Origin: Holothuria scabra
Taxonomy: Eukaryota > Echinodermata > Holothuroidea > Aspidochirotida > Holothuriidae
NCBI GenBank assembly: GCA_037179385.1
Contig: CM074181.1
Location: 50,922,394 to 50,986,393 of the forward strand
Direction: 5' to 3'
DNA length: 64,000 nt
The translations under genes and the position numbers were made by a program. Below are positions 12,940 through 22,670 of this stretch, in pieces. The notes beneath the pieces were generated by a model. The model had not been told where the DNA came from, did not search any database, and saw only the letters and a program-made list of their open reading frames with translations. Numbering within the stretch: position 1 is the stretch's first letter; every line of letters starts with the position of its first letter.

Positions 12940-13602
12940 GTACCCCAACTTCCATCGTTAAAAACATACTTGAGCCGAGATATAAATGTTTAAGTTTATT
13001 TACCTTAATTAAAACGGTACATTGCGCAATATCTTTGGCGCTCATTGTTGTAATACTCAAATTAGATTCTTTTTATTTCTTTGTGTTTCTGAAAGTTACA
13101 AAAGTACCAAAGTGTACCAAAGTGTGACAGCACTCTTATAGAGTGATTTCATTAACTAAGTCATCTACATACAACATGCTAATCAAGCAAATACACTCTA
13201 AAAACACCGGGGTTAAATTTAACCAGGATCGGTGTTCTATTTACTCCAACACAATCCTGGTTAACTTTTAACACAAATCCTGATTAAACTAACACAACTA
13301 CTTGCTAAAATAACACAAATTCTGGTTAAAATAACTAGGATTTGAGTCAGTTTAACCAGGAGTTGCGTTAAAATTTAACCAGGATTTTGTTGGAGTAAAT
13401 AGAACACCGATCCTGGTTAAATTTAACCCCGGTGTTTTTAGAGTGTAGGAAGAGTTGAAGGTCACAAAAACATTTTTAATTTTTATTGGGAACAAAGCAG
13501 AAAATATTGCGCGATGGACTGTTTTGTTTTAGGTGAAAAAATTTCAACATTTTATATCTCGCCTCAAGAATGTCCTATGAAAATGGAAGTTGGACCGTTG
13601 GG
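12940..13602. mobile_element. Foldback element A, copy 1 (split by a MITE)
   Basis: The arms at 12940-13052 and 13490-13602 are imperfect inverted repeats. Both carry an ATTTATATCTCG-like core, a TCAAGAATGT-like core, an ATGGAAGTTGG motif and an ATTGCGC motif. A second copy at 18983-19572 has the same arms and the same centre (CAGCACTCTTAT-like). The centre of copy 1 is interrupted by the MITE at 13194-13445. No protein is encoded. The family is unassigned: long arms and a small centre suggest a foldback or non-autonomous DNA transposon. Confidence 0.7.
13194..13445. mobile_element. Palindromic MITE, TA target duplication
   Basis: This 252-bp element has near-perfect terminal inverted repeats of about 58 bp starting CACTCTAAAAACACCGG. 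It is flanked by TA on both sides (13192-13193 and 13446-13447). The interior repeats an AACACAA..CCTGGTTAA theme. Paralogous foldback copy 2 supplies the empty site: on its minus strand near 19232 it reads CAAGCAAACAGGAAGA, where this copy reads CAAGCAAA-TA-[element]-TA-GGAAGA. TA duplication fits Tc1/mariner-like or similar superfamilies. There is no coding capacity. Confidence 0.9.
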
Positions 13603-13693
13603 ATTCACTTGTCATGCTGTTTTAGAAATATTTCGACACTACTTGACTTGAGGGTCATTTCAGTTTGCTTTTTTGTGGCGTATTGTCGTTTTT

Positions 13694-13743
13694 GGTTCCT
13701 TGCGGTAGCAAAGGAACCTATGTAGTCAGGTTGGCGTGTGTGT

Positions 13744-13777
<34 letters not shown>
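13694..13777 (+). repeat. Hairpin plus (TG)n microsatellite
   Basis: A hairpin at 13694-13718 (GGTTCCTT ... AAGGAACC) is followed by CTATGTAGTCA and a (TG)n tract at 13735-13777. The same order, GGTTTC ... GAAACCTATGCAATCA then (TG)n, occurs at 50607-50732. In both places it precedes 145-bp units with AGGTCAAAGGTCA, so this is one module of a dispersed composite repeat. Confidence 0.8.
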
Positions 13778-13778
<1 letters not shown>

Positions 13779-13779
<1 letters not shown>

Positions 13780-13848
13780 CACTTGCTTCGGTACGCTCTA
13801 ACTCAACAAAGTGACACTTGCTTTGGTACGCTCTAACTCAACAAAGGA
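13779..13848 (+). repeat. 35-bp direct duplication
   Basis: Two adjacent copies (13779-13813 and 13814-13848) begin ACACTTGCTTYGGTACGC and differ at very few positions. They join the microsatellite to the AGGTCA minisatellite. Confidence 0.85.
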
Positions 13849-14230
13849 AGGTTGGATGGAACTTGGATTTGGTACATAGATTTGTCGTAGAGAGAAGGTG
13901 TGCCCTATCGTTTTTGGTGGAGGTCAAAGGTCATTTGGGGTCACCAGAGGTCAAAAACTAAAAACCTTCTCGACAGGATATTTCTAGTTAGGAAACTTGG
14001 ATAGATGTCATACTTGGTGAGTGGATGTGTTATGGTGTAAGGATGAAATTGGATATGTTCAGTGAAGGTCAAGGGGTCATCTGAGGTCACCAGGGGTCAA
14101 ACACTGAAAAACGTTTTAACACAGTATTTTAAGGTAGAAAGGACAGATTTCAAACCAATCTGTGTTTGGTTAAGGTCAAAGGTCATCAAGGTCACTGGAG
14201 GTCAACTGCTAGAAATATTATTTAGAAAAT
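13849..14230 (+). repeat. Minisatellite of 145-bp AGGTCA units (about 3 units)
   Basis: AGGTCA-type repeats lie at 13921-13933 (perfect AGGTCAAAGGTCA), 14066 (one extra G) and 14173-14185 (perfect). Spacings are 145 and 107 bp, so the last unit is shortened. Each is followed by GGGGTCACC or GAGGTCACC and a further AGGGGTCAA-like half site. It is homologous to the long array at 50735-52110. Confidence 0.85.
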
Positions 14231-14239
14231 CTTGTAAGC

Positions 14240-15160
14240 TAGATAAAGATAGTTTCAATAGATTTTTTATCTCACCTGGTTTTGCATGCTTATGCACTCA
14301 AACACCTTAGAAATTTGTCCTTTTTGTTCGTTCAGTAATGATTCCTCCGGGTTGTACACATATTTTGGATCATTCAAAGTTTTAAGAGGGCAATAACTGA
14401 AATCTGTAGATTTCACTGAGCACAGGTCACTCTGCATTCAACTGGTCTCTCTGCCAGTGGAAGCAATGCATGGATTCTACAATATGTCTCTTTAATACTG
14501 CTGTGCTCTGTGGGGTGACCTTATCCTCATTCTATTATCACACTTAATTAATCACTTGCTTTCTGCTTGAGTGCTGAATAAACCCTGTTTTCTGTGTAGA
14601 GGTAGCAAACAGGACAAGTGGTAGATTGTTTTAAAGTAACAGCAAGTTTTATTTGAGAGCAGGTAAAAATAACTTGTGAGAGAAATACAAGGGGTGTTTT
14701 TCATTCTCTGACCACATTGTGTATCATTTATTGGTGATAATATCAAATTTGATTACAAGCATAAATACATGTGGAAATGAGGTAGTGTTTTTGAAGGATC
14801 ACCAAGCATTACAAAAGTTGAATGTTAGTAAGGCCACAGAAATTTAATCTTTGATTTCATGTAAAATGAGTACTAAAATACCCCTTGTGAAGATGTTACA
14901 AACATTGAGTATGAACTTTTGCTTAGCTCTATTTCACAGACTGGCTGTACAGTTCTCATAATATCTAGCAAGGAACCACAGTGCCCACTGGGCTCTTGTT
15001 TATGAAGGTTTCGTCGAAGCTTTGCAAAACATTGCAGATGTACTTTTGATGTTGCTTTTTGCAATATGTGTGACATGCGGAAATTGATTGAAATTACAAC
15101 GTTTTGATGTAGACTCGAAGGCTATAAGCTTGTTACCTTAAGACATGTTTTTGGCACCAC
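14240..15160. other. No gene recognised
   Basis: Only short ORFs, and no repeat or protein motif that I can support. Confidence 0.4.
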
Positions 15161-15164
15161 ATAG

Positions 15165-15211
15165 CGTTTTTCAGTCATGAGGTCGTGAGTTCAAGTCCCA
15201 GCTCCGACATC
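15165..15211 (+). mobile_element. tRNA-like B-box sequence (possible SINE remnant)
   Basis: GAGTTCAAGTCCC at 15187-15199 matches the RNA polymerase III B-box consensus, within a tRNA T-arm-like context ending CCAGCTCCGAC. No complete cloverleaf or convincing A box is seen. It could be a SINE head into which the adjacent LINE inserted. Confidence 0.3.
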
Positions 15212-15230
15212 AAAATTGTCGTCTAGTCTT
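15212..15230 (+). repeat. Left target-site duplication of the Tx1-like LINE
   Basis: The 19-bp AAAATTGTCGTCTAGTCTT at 15212-15230 recurs at 17257-17275 with one mismatch. The pair brackets the LINE exactly between its truncated 5' end and its 3' tail. Confidence 0.85.
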
Positions 15231-17256
15231 GTGCTATTCCTGGGCGGTCTATTCACATCAACATGTTAAACGTCAGAGATGTTAGCGACTTTTGTACTAT
15301 GAAAGATCACCCTTGTGGGCTGTTATCAATTGACCAGGAGAAAGCCTGTGATAAAGTCAACTGGCCTTTCTTATGGGTTTTTATCTTATGAAATAATATT
15401 TATAGTTGGTTACTAATTAATGGTAATCTTTCAGAACTTGTGTATATAAAACGAGGTGTCAGACAAGGCTGCCCCTTGTCACCTTTACTGTTCGTTTTAT
15501 TCGTCGAACCGTTAGCTTTCATTAACAACTGTGCCAGTATTAAGGGGTTTGCCGTTCCAGGCGGTAGGAAGTGTATCAGTCAAATTTTTACAGTATGCTG
15601 ATGACGCCACCTGTATTGCAACGTGTATCTCTGACATTCTTCGTTTCTTTTCCATCTTAAAAGATTTCGGGAGTTCTACTGGCACTTTTAGCAATATTTC
15701 GAAAACGTGTGGAATTAAATTGGGAGGGTTTTGCTCTCTGCAACTTCCGGGTAATATTCAATGGAGTACAAAAGAGATTAAAATCACCGGGATTGTGTTT
15801 GGCACAAAAGAGATTAAAATCACCGGAACTGTGTTTGGCACAAAAGATGCCGTATTAAGTTACTGGAGTATAAAGATCGATTCCTCTCGCTCTCGTACAG
15901 AATCTTAGACCAACAGGCACCTATCCCTTCTTGGAAAAACTCTGGTAATCAACATTGTAATATACTCTCTGTTCTATTTTTTGGGGCCGATTTTTCCCAT
16001 GCCTGATAGTGTTCTTTAGGAAATCCATAAGGCTGTTTTCTCTGTTGTGGGGGGAAGTAGGAAGCTAGGTCTGGTTTCACGTGATGTTATTGTCCTGCCA
16101 CAGTTGCGGGGGGGGGGGGGGGGGGTTAGGTTAAGAAAACTTACGAGTTAAAATGAATGCCCGTCTAAGTCAAACCATTATAACCCCTGTTTCTTTCCGA
16201 CGATATTCCCACTCACCTTATAACCTCTCGCTATTTTATCGCGAAGCGATTACGTGTCTTTTATCCTGGTATCTGGTCTAATTCCAGGCCAAATAGTAAT
16301 ACGTGTACCACTTCTTTGTCTCAGGCCTGCGTCATACTAAATCAATTATTTATGGCAGATAGCAACTTTTTCATTACTTGTAAACAAACCAAGAACATTG
16401 TCAAGCTTCTACAACCGGTTAATATTACTATTTCCATCGTCCGAAAGAACCCAACTTTTTCATGGGATAAGATATGGAAGCTTGCTTTTAGCTCTTTTCT
16501 GGACAACAATCTCAAAGACTTCCAATGAAGACTCGCTCATCAAGTCCTTTATACCGGCAAACGAATCAAGGATTGGGGCATGGGAGACGATATATGTCCT
16601 TTTGAGGGTTGTGGGGAAGTTGAAACATTACACCACATTTTTGGGGATTGCCCAAAGATGAAACCCACTCTAATGTGGATTACTAAGGTCTTTAGAGAGC
16701 TAGTATGTACGAACCAATGTCTTCAACCTGATCTCTTTATGTTCTGTTTCCTTGATGTAGCTTGTACAGCGCTTGTTCTTCACAGAATTTGGTTTCTTTT
16801 CTGTATTGTTAAGTTCACAATGTGGAAATCAAGATGTTTGAAAGTATCTGAATCTGAAGTTCAAAATGACAAACAGCTTCAGTCAATAATCATTAAAACT
16901 ATTAAGGAAAGAGTCGAAGCAGATCGTAGCCGTTTTTCCAATGCCAAATTCCGGAAAATATGGATTACCGGAAGATCCTTTGTTCTTTTAAGGGATGATT
17001 ACTTGTTCCTTTCCTTGTAATTCTTCTCTGTTGCCCTCATTGTTAATTGCATGTATTTACCATTTCCAACCAAAGTCTCCAAAATAAATTCTGCTACCAT
17101 TGGGAAAAGCAAACAGGGTTGTACTGTAAGTCAAACTAATCATGTTTAATGTATAAGTGTGATAGTTAATTTAATTGAACTGTAAATATTTGTAAATAAT
17201 ATTTTTATTTCTGTATGTACATATGTTGAGGATAAAATAAATTTCTTCCTACTTTA
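15231..17256 (+). pseudogene. 5'-truncated Tx1-like (L1 superfamily) LINE, RT to 3' tail
   Basis: Coding similarity begins near 15264 (NVRDVSDFCTMKDHP), followed by LLSIDQEKACDKVNW (RT motif A) and [20 protein letters not shown] near 15455. After a frameshift comes LQYADDATC, with YADD encoded at 15594-15605, and then a 36-bp in-frame duplication at 15770-15841. The C-terminal domain lies near 16440-16700. It contains WKLAFSSFLDNNLKDFQ and a cysteine-histidine knuckle, CPFEGCGEVETLHHIFGDC. A poly-G run of 18 bases at 16108-16125 and several stops break the frame. The 3' UTR ends TATGTTGAGGATAAAATAAA-TTTCTTCCTAC. The 5' endonuclease and early RT are absent, as expected of target-primed insertion that stopped early. 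Confidence 0.9.
15770..15841 (+). repeat. 36-bp tandem duplication inside the LINE ORF
   Basis: Two copies (15770-15805 and 15806-15841) encode KEIKITGxVFGT twice in frame. They differ at two bases. This postdates, or was inherited by, this copy of the LINE and lies just after the RT palm. Confidence 0.9.
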
Positions 17257-17275
17257 AAAATTGTCGCCTAGTCTT
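17257..17275 (+). repeat. Right target-site duplication of the Tx1-like LINE
   Basis: AAAATTGTCGCCTAGTCTT, differing from the left copy at 15212-15230 only at one C/T position. It directly follows the LINE tail. Confidence 0.85.
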
Positions 17276-17379
17276 CTGAATTGTAAACTGTGAGTTTGTC
17301 ACACGAGACTTGCATTGCGTTAATATGCCTTCATTTAGGCCTTGCCGGGTTCCCGCAAGGGAGAATCAAAATAAACAAA

Positions 17380-17487
17380 CAAGAAAACAGTGTATATTAT
17401 TATATTATTATTATTATCCTGTAATTTCTGTTTTGTATATATATATTTTGAGAATGAAAATAAAGTTCTTCCTTCCCCCCCCAAAAA
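17380..17487 (+). mobile_element. LINE 3' tail-only fragment
   Basis: A (TTA)n stretch is followed by TTTGTATATATATATTTTGAG, AATGAAAATAAAGTTCTTCC and a C run. The same tail, TTGAGNNTGAAAATAAAGTTCTTCC, occurs at 39300-39350 and, more diverged, at 17215-17256. It is probably a severely 5'-truncated insertion of a family related to the Tx1-like LINE. No clear target duplication was found. Confidence 0.65.
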
Positions 17488-17831
17488 ATTGTAACTTTAT
17501 AAGTACCAGCATCCTATACAGGCGAATTGTCTCTTTGATTTCACATTTCTTCTTGGCTATGATTCTAATTTCCTTCATATCAAATAGCATGTTCGTTATA
17601 ATCCATAATCCATTATAAGCGTCGCATTAGAAATGAATCATTCTTCAAATGATAAGAAGTCTAAGTCTTAAGTACCAGGAAAATGAACTTTATACTCCTT
17701 TATGACTTATTATCGATTGTAACGTTATGTCTTACTGACTGGATTGGCATAATAAATTAAATTCGAAGTTTCTCCTCCTGTTAAGGTAATAGCTCTATTA
17801 AGTACATAGATACAGTAGTCATTCATGTATT
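17488..17831. other. Upstream flank of the candidate gene
   Basis: No promoter motif such as a TATA box is evident upstream of the ATG at 17832. Nothing else is recognised. Confidence 0.3.
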
Positions 17832-17984
17832 ATGGCGGTCCATGCTTCAAGTGATAACAATTTAAAGGTCCTGCTTTCTCACCCCAGAGATTTCCAAACT
17901 CTACTAACTTACTTACCTGATCCCCTCCGACAGCCGTCTAAAACTCATCTTCATCCAGACACAATATTAGCATATTGCTGCAGG
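17832..17984 (+). CDS. Candidate host gene, exon 1 (hypothetical protein)
   Basis: An ATG in a reasonable start context (TATTATGGCGG) opens 51 codons, starting MAVHASSDNNLKVLLSHPRD. The open frame meets a consensus splice donor, AGG|GTGAGT, at 17984/17985, leaving phase 0. Reading on past the donor the frame stays open to 18155, but the residues become low-complexity and Cys/Ser-rich. I do not recognise the protein. A phase-0 acceptor, TTTCTTTTCTGATAGTGAG| at 18400, leads into another open block (exon 2). What is seen is an ATG, an open frame and a strong donor; that it is a gene is inference. It may instead be an uncharacterised repeat ORF. Confidence 0.4.
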
Positions 17985-18279
17985 GTGAGTACACAAGACC
18001 CCAATAAAAACTCAAAACACTTTCAGTACAGTTTATGCTCGTGTAATTTGAGCTGCAGTACTTTGCATTTTCTGTTTAAAGAACTGTGCCAAGGGAGGAT
18101 TTCTGTAGACTACAAAAATTGTAGCCTAGTTTGGAGTGATAATTTACTTCCTTAAAGTGTATATGTTTCCTACGAGGTTAATCGGCTAATTTTTTGTTTA
18201 AAATCCATCCAAATTCCTACGAGACTGTACTTTATATTGGTTGTGATATTGATCGACGGAAAAAACAGTAATTATGCAT

Positions 18280-18306
18280 GGAGTTGCAACACTCTGTTGC
18301 AACTCC
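18280..18306. repeat. 11-bp hairpin, GGAGTTGCAAC arms
   Basis: GGAGTTGCAAC, a 5-base loop, then GTTGCAACTCC, a perfect inverted repeat. A third GTTGCAACTC follows at about 18314. It lies in the proposed first intron. A similar hairpin occurs at 22415-22438. Confidence 0.85.
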
Positions 18307-18400
18307 CTGGGATGTTGCAACTCTCTGCAAAAAGTCATCCTTCTGGCCGTCATATGCGATACTTTAAACTAGATCAGTTTATTTCTTTTCTGATAGTGAG

Positions 18401-18604
18401 TTGCGTGGTCAAATCCTACTGCCATTCGATGCAACTGACTACGAATTACTTCATCCCATTCCTGGCAGTTGTGATGAGTACATTGCGTTGAAGCACATTC
18501 TAACAGTTTTTAATGTAACGATGCAGTTAATTACTTCAATGACGGATAATTACGCAATGCTATTTCCCGACAGCCTGGATTTCGTCAAGATACAATGTCT
18601 TTAA
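18401..18604 (+). CDS. Candidate host gene, exon 2
   Basis: The block starts after a pyrimidine-rich acceptor (TTTATTTCTTTTCTGATAGTGAG) and reads LRGQILLPFDATDYELLHPI and onward for 67 codons to a TAA at 18602-18604. The composition looks protein-like, with few rare residues and an amphipathic pattern. Phase 0 joins it to exon 1. It could be a terminal exon. Alternatively, a modest donor AAT|GTAACG near 18509, also phase 0, could splice to the acceptor at 19623. No family is recognised. Confidence 0.35.
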   Translation: MRGQILLPFDATDYELLHPIPGSCDEYIALKHILTVFNVTMQLITSMTDNYAMLFPDSLDFVKIQCL

Positions 18605-18982
18605 AAGAGAGATCACATTCAGTTGAAGCCTTAAATGTGGTTTTTCTAGAAACATGTAATAACTTCATGAAAAGCAGAATACACCTGGGAGAGACTCTTC
18701 TTTTCTGATTCAATGGGATGAAAGCGATATATGCCTACAACTCTAATTTACCTGAGTGGAAGGTTTGCAGATAAAAATTTCCTCACATTCCTGTAGGCAT
18801 AAGCTAAAGATTTTCTGACAATGCTAATGGATTCCACAAGGAAGTGGCGATTTATTCAAGTATCGCAATTTTTTCTGAAGACTCAAATTTGAAAACATCT
18901 GAGGGCGAAGTACCTCGATCTACACCCGCGTGTCATATCAAACATGAATATTTTGCCCTGATTCAGTGTTATTTAGTCCCAG

Positions 18983-19572
18983 AGTGTTTTCATTTTTAAG
19001 GTGCATATCATGTCAAAAAATTCAAAAATATTTAATTAAGAAAATCAAAAATGAATTCTAACACTCCAACTCCCATCTTCATAAGAAATTCGTGAGATAT
19101 AAAATATTGAATTTTATTCACTGAAAACAAATTGGTCCTTAGCGCAAAAATTTGAGACTTTTGTTGTACAACTCAGAGAACCTGCTTTTCTTTCCTTTAA
19201 AATTAAAAGTATTTTATGACCTTGAATTCTTCCTGTTTGCTTGCACAGCATGTTGCACAAAAAGGGCTTATAAACATCTCCCAGTTAGGTTAAGAGTGCT
19301 ATCACACCTTGGTACAAGATGAAATAACTCTCAGAAGAACAAAAAAAAAAAGAAATACAAAGATTGTAATTTGAGTTGTACAACAATGAGATCACAAATT
19401 ATTGGGCAATATACCAATTTAAGTTGAGTGAATGAACTTCAACATTTTATATCTCAGTTCAAGAATGTCCTATGAAGATGGGAGTTGAACTGTTAGTATT
19501 CAATTTTTATGCTCTTTAATATATTTTTGTATTTTTTGACTAGAGGTACACTTTAATGTATGTGAGAACACT
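18983..19572. mobile_element. Foldback element A, copy 2
   Basis: This 590-bp segment has imperfect inverted arms of about 190 bp. The left arm (18983-19175) has AACTCCCATCTTCATAAGAA and ATATAAAATATTGAA. The right arm (19380-19572) has the reverse complement of both. Its centre contains AAGAGTGCTATCACACCTTG, matching copy 1 at 12940-13602 in inverted orientation. No coding potential is visible. It lies in the proposed intron between exons 2 and 3 of the candidate gene. Confidence 0.75.
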
Positions 19573-19623
19573 TTCCAGTGTACCATTTAGTTTGGGGATT
19601 AACATCCGTTATCGGTTGTGCAG

Positions 19624-19855
19624 GTCCGGTCTTTGTACTTGCGGTACCGGTATCCTTTCGTTAGGACAGGACCCTCCGTAGCAGGTCATCCCCGCATTAC
19701 ATTGCTTGACATCATGTTAGACACCATTCTTGTGAATCCTTTACAAACTGACAACACACTGCCTCTTTCGACCGCTTACAATCTCATTGATGTGTTATCA
19801 ATAGCGTCTCAGACATATTTCCATGAATTTATCTGCCCGATCAGGTCGATTGCTT
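19624..19855 (+). CDS. Candidate host gene, exon 3
   Basis: A GTTGTGCAG| acceptor at 19623 leads in phase 0 into 77 codons beginning VRSLYLRYRYPFVRTGPSVA and containing HPRITLLDIMLDTILV. The block ends at a consensus donor CTT|GTGAGT (19855/19856), with an alternative CAG|GTCGAT at 19844/19845. The residue pattern (alternating aliphatics, LLDIMLDTILV) looks like a folded protein. No family is recognised. Foldback copy 2 ends about 50 bp upstream, so the exon could also belong to an unrecognised element. Confidence 0.35.
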
Positions 19856-20007
19856 GTGAGTACGCATAGGCTAATGGGTATGATTATGGAGGAGCATCAA
19901 CACTGATGACGAAAATGTCTCCGGGAGTTTCTTTTTCCTACTAATTCCGCATCAGCACTGTCTGAATTAAATGGGATTCCATTGTGTACTTATTGTTCTT
20001 CTTTAAG

Positions 20008-20259
20008 ATTATCCGAGGCGAATTGATGACGTCAATGTCGCGGGAAGTCATGCAACTTCATTTTTGTAAAGCTAGTCAAAACTTTCTTTGCCATGTGGGA
20101 GTATCACAGCTAACAGAATATCATCACCACTTAGAGTATGAATGGAAGATGGCAAAGACAGCATGGTGCAGCAGGTACCGCCATACATCTGTGCATGAGG
20201 TTACCATGGGTAATATCCATTATTACATCACGGTGGCTGAGCATGCTGAATTACAATAG
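20008..20259 (+). CDS. Candidate host gene, exon 4 (terminal)
   Basis: A polypyrimidine tract and acceptor (TTATTGTTCTTCTTTAAG|) precede 83 codons reading IIRGELMTSMSREVMQLHFC and ending ...GNIHYYITVAEHAELQ then TAG. Splicing from the exon 3 GTGAGT donor keeps this frame only if a downstream AG (CCGAG|GC, 20015) is used. The phase at the first AG does not fit that donor, which weakens the model. No domain is recognised. Confidence 0.3.
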   Translation: MIRGELMTSMSREVMQLHFCKASQNFLCHVGVSQLTEYHHHLEYEWKMAKTAWCSRYRHTSVHEVTMGNIHYYITVAEHAELQ

Positions 20260-22600
20260 GTCTAATTTATATGATAAAAAAGTAACTATAGGAAAAAAAG
20301 CGATTATACTTCTGTTGCAGTTTGATGACTAGTCTAATCTAGCACCAAGAATATCCCTCTTCAAGGTTAGTTTTAAAGTAATAAATTTCTCCCTCATTAT
20401 TGGTCTGGGGAAGTCTGTGACATTTTATAATCCACTCTCCCCAGAGTAACCACGGTTCTCAGTAAGCCATTCCACTCCTTACCTCATCGACAAATTCATA
20501 TTTAAGCAAGAATTACTGCAAACAGTCTTAGAAATAAAACTGTGACGAAGGAATTGCAATCATACCATTCCGATTTATTATATGGATCGAAGGCTGGAGC
20601 ACTTGTGTGTAAAACACTTCGCAACAGTCAATATTAAAATACATGCCACGGTTTTGTGATGATGTATTTCATTTAACCGGAAAAAAGCTTGATTATAAAT
20701 GTTTAAACGATGGAATGGAAGGTTGACACAACTGTGTTTTAATAGTGGAAAATAGACCAGCTCATGTGAGATTTCGGGAAATTATTGGAGAATAATAAAA
20801 GAGTAATTTGTGACAACAGGTGGTATTGTAGTATGTGCATTAATCAGTGCCATTATGGTTCAAGTTAGACAAACCGACAAGCAGCTGAAAAAAATAATAT
20901 TAAAGCTGCGGTTATATACGGAACAGATAAATTTTAATGTTCATTTGCAGGAATAGAATAGCATAAAATGTAAAGAATTGAAAAAGAGAGAAAAACTAAT
21001 TTGCAGACTAGAAAGTATTTATAGCTTGTTCTGTATGGTAATGCACTTAACAATTACAAAACGCACCCTGCTACCTCTAGCAAGGTCGGCCAATGTTTGT
21101 TAGAAGTGTCAAACATTTGTGCATTGAATCACCCCCCCCCCCCCCCCAATCACCAAATCGACTCAACATGACATGTACTTTGACGAAGGTTTCCGACAGA
21201 GAACTCATCTCACGCCTATTAGGATGGCCAATTGACGTCGACATCTGAAGAACTCTTACAGCCCTGCATCGCAACTCGGGTGAATAGACGAATATGACGC
21301 ACGTGTGACTCGCGACCGCCAAGTATCACGGAAACCAAGTGGCAGCTTAGCGAATTTTGAAGTGTGGACATCCCACCAAATTGGCCAGATGTGTTCAACA
21401 ATCTTAAAGAAATGAAGGGCTGCCAAAAATGCCAAAAGCTCCTACCCCGTAGGAGTAGGGGGGGGGGAGTAGGTCTCCGTAGGAGGAGGAGTAGGTCTCG
21501 GCGGTGGGGGGCCTTAGGCATTTTGCCTAAAGCCTGCATCATATTATTTAGGTTCTTCTGTGAGTGAAAGCTTGTGAAAGTAACATCGGGGGGGGGGGGG
21601 GATAGTTACATCCCCACTCCACCCTTTAAACCAGAAGATATGAACTTGAGGGGTAAACTGCAGCAAAACAAAGTCCAAGCCCACTCCTCTCCTCTGAAAG
21701 GGGAGAGGAGTGGTCCTTATGTTTTAAGGTATGGTTTTCCAGTTGTTCTACTTAAAGATCATAAAAACATATCGTTTTGCCCTCAGTAATTCAGACAAAA
21801 AGGCAACAGAAAACCGAAATATAACATTGTGGTATAGCTATACAAAAAAACGAGAAAAGGTCAATATGAGCCAACTAAAGTGAGATTTATACGATAATAT
21901 TGCATTCAAAACGCGCGATGTGTCTATGTTTTTGTGTAAGCCATGTCAATGTGAGTGTGTATGTGCGTTCCTTTGTGTGTGTATGTGTGTCCGCTCGCGT
22001 TCGTGTTTATGGCGCGGGATTGCTTATAGACCAGTCCGGTCCGCGACACGATCCAGCGTTCCCAGCCGGCTGGTGAAGAATTTTTGCCTCCCATGGTTTA
22101 TAAATAAGATCGATGTACCTATCCTGTCACATCCCTGGCCCTCCCATGGACACATTCCTGATCACGCGCCTCATTCGTTTAAATGTTTACATCTAACGTG
22201 TGAACGGCCTCAGAAATGTAGATTACTGAAATGAACTCGACCTTTGTAACTTCCTCCCATATTTTAACTTCTTTCATCACTTAAAAGTGCAATTCCATAT
22301 TTTTTCTTTGATCAACCAGCATGTAAGCTAATCTATTTCAAACATTGGAAGAATGTAAAATAGAGTCCTAAAGACACACTGTTACCACCTTAAAGCCAAA
22401 TTTCGGATTGAGTGCAGGGAGTTGTTAGCAACTCCCTGATGAGTGTAAATAAGATAGGTAACTTCACCTCCAGCAACATGCTGCTATTCCAGGGAGGGTT
22501 CCCCTCAACTAAAATCTAGCTTCAGCCAGTCAGGTTAGCTTGTTTATACTTCTTCACGTGGGAGATTAAGGATTAAATGGAATGGCTTGGCAACCTCATA
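20260..22600. other. No gene recognised; C/G runs, hairpin and (TG)-rich tract
   Basis: The stretch holds a 16-base C run (21132-21147), a 14-base G run (21588-21601), a GTAGGAG-rich purine patch at 21450-21500 and a TGTG-rich tract near 21950-21990. A perfect 10-bp hairpin, CAGGGAGTTG-TTAG-CAACTCCCTG, lies at 22415-22438. ORFs here reflect these simple sequences. Confidence 0.5.
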
Positions 22601-22604
22601 TATG

Positions 22605-22670
22605 CAGAGGCGTAGCCACGGGGGGCAGGAAGCCTAGGCCCCCAGATTTTCTCCATTCCCCACCCCAGAT
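22605..22670 (+). mobile_element. hAT-like terminal sequence
   Basis: CAGAGGCGTAGCCACGG is followed by a G-rich then C-rich patch. This is the layout of many animal hAT-type non-autonomous ends. No opposite end or 8-bp duplication was identified. Confidence 0.35.
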
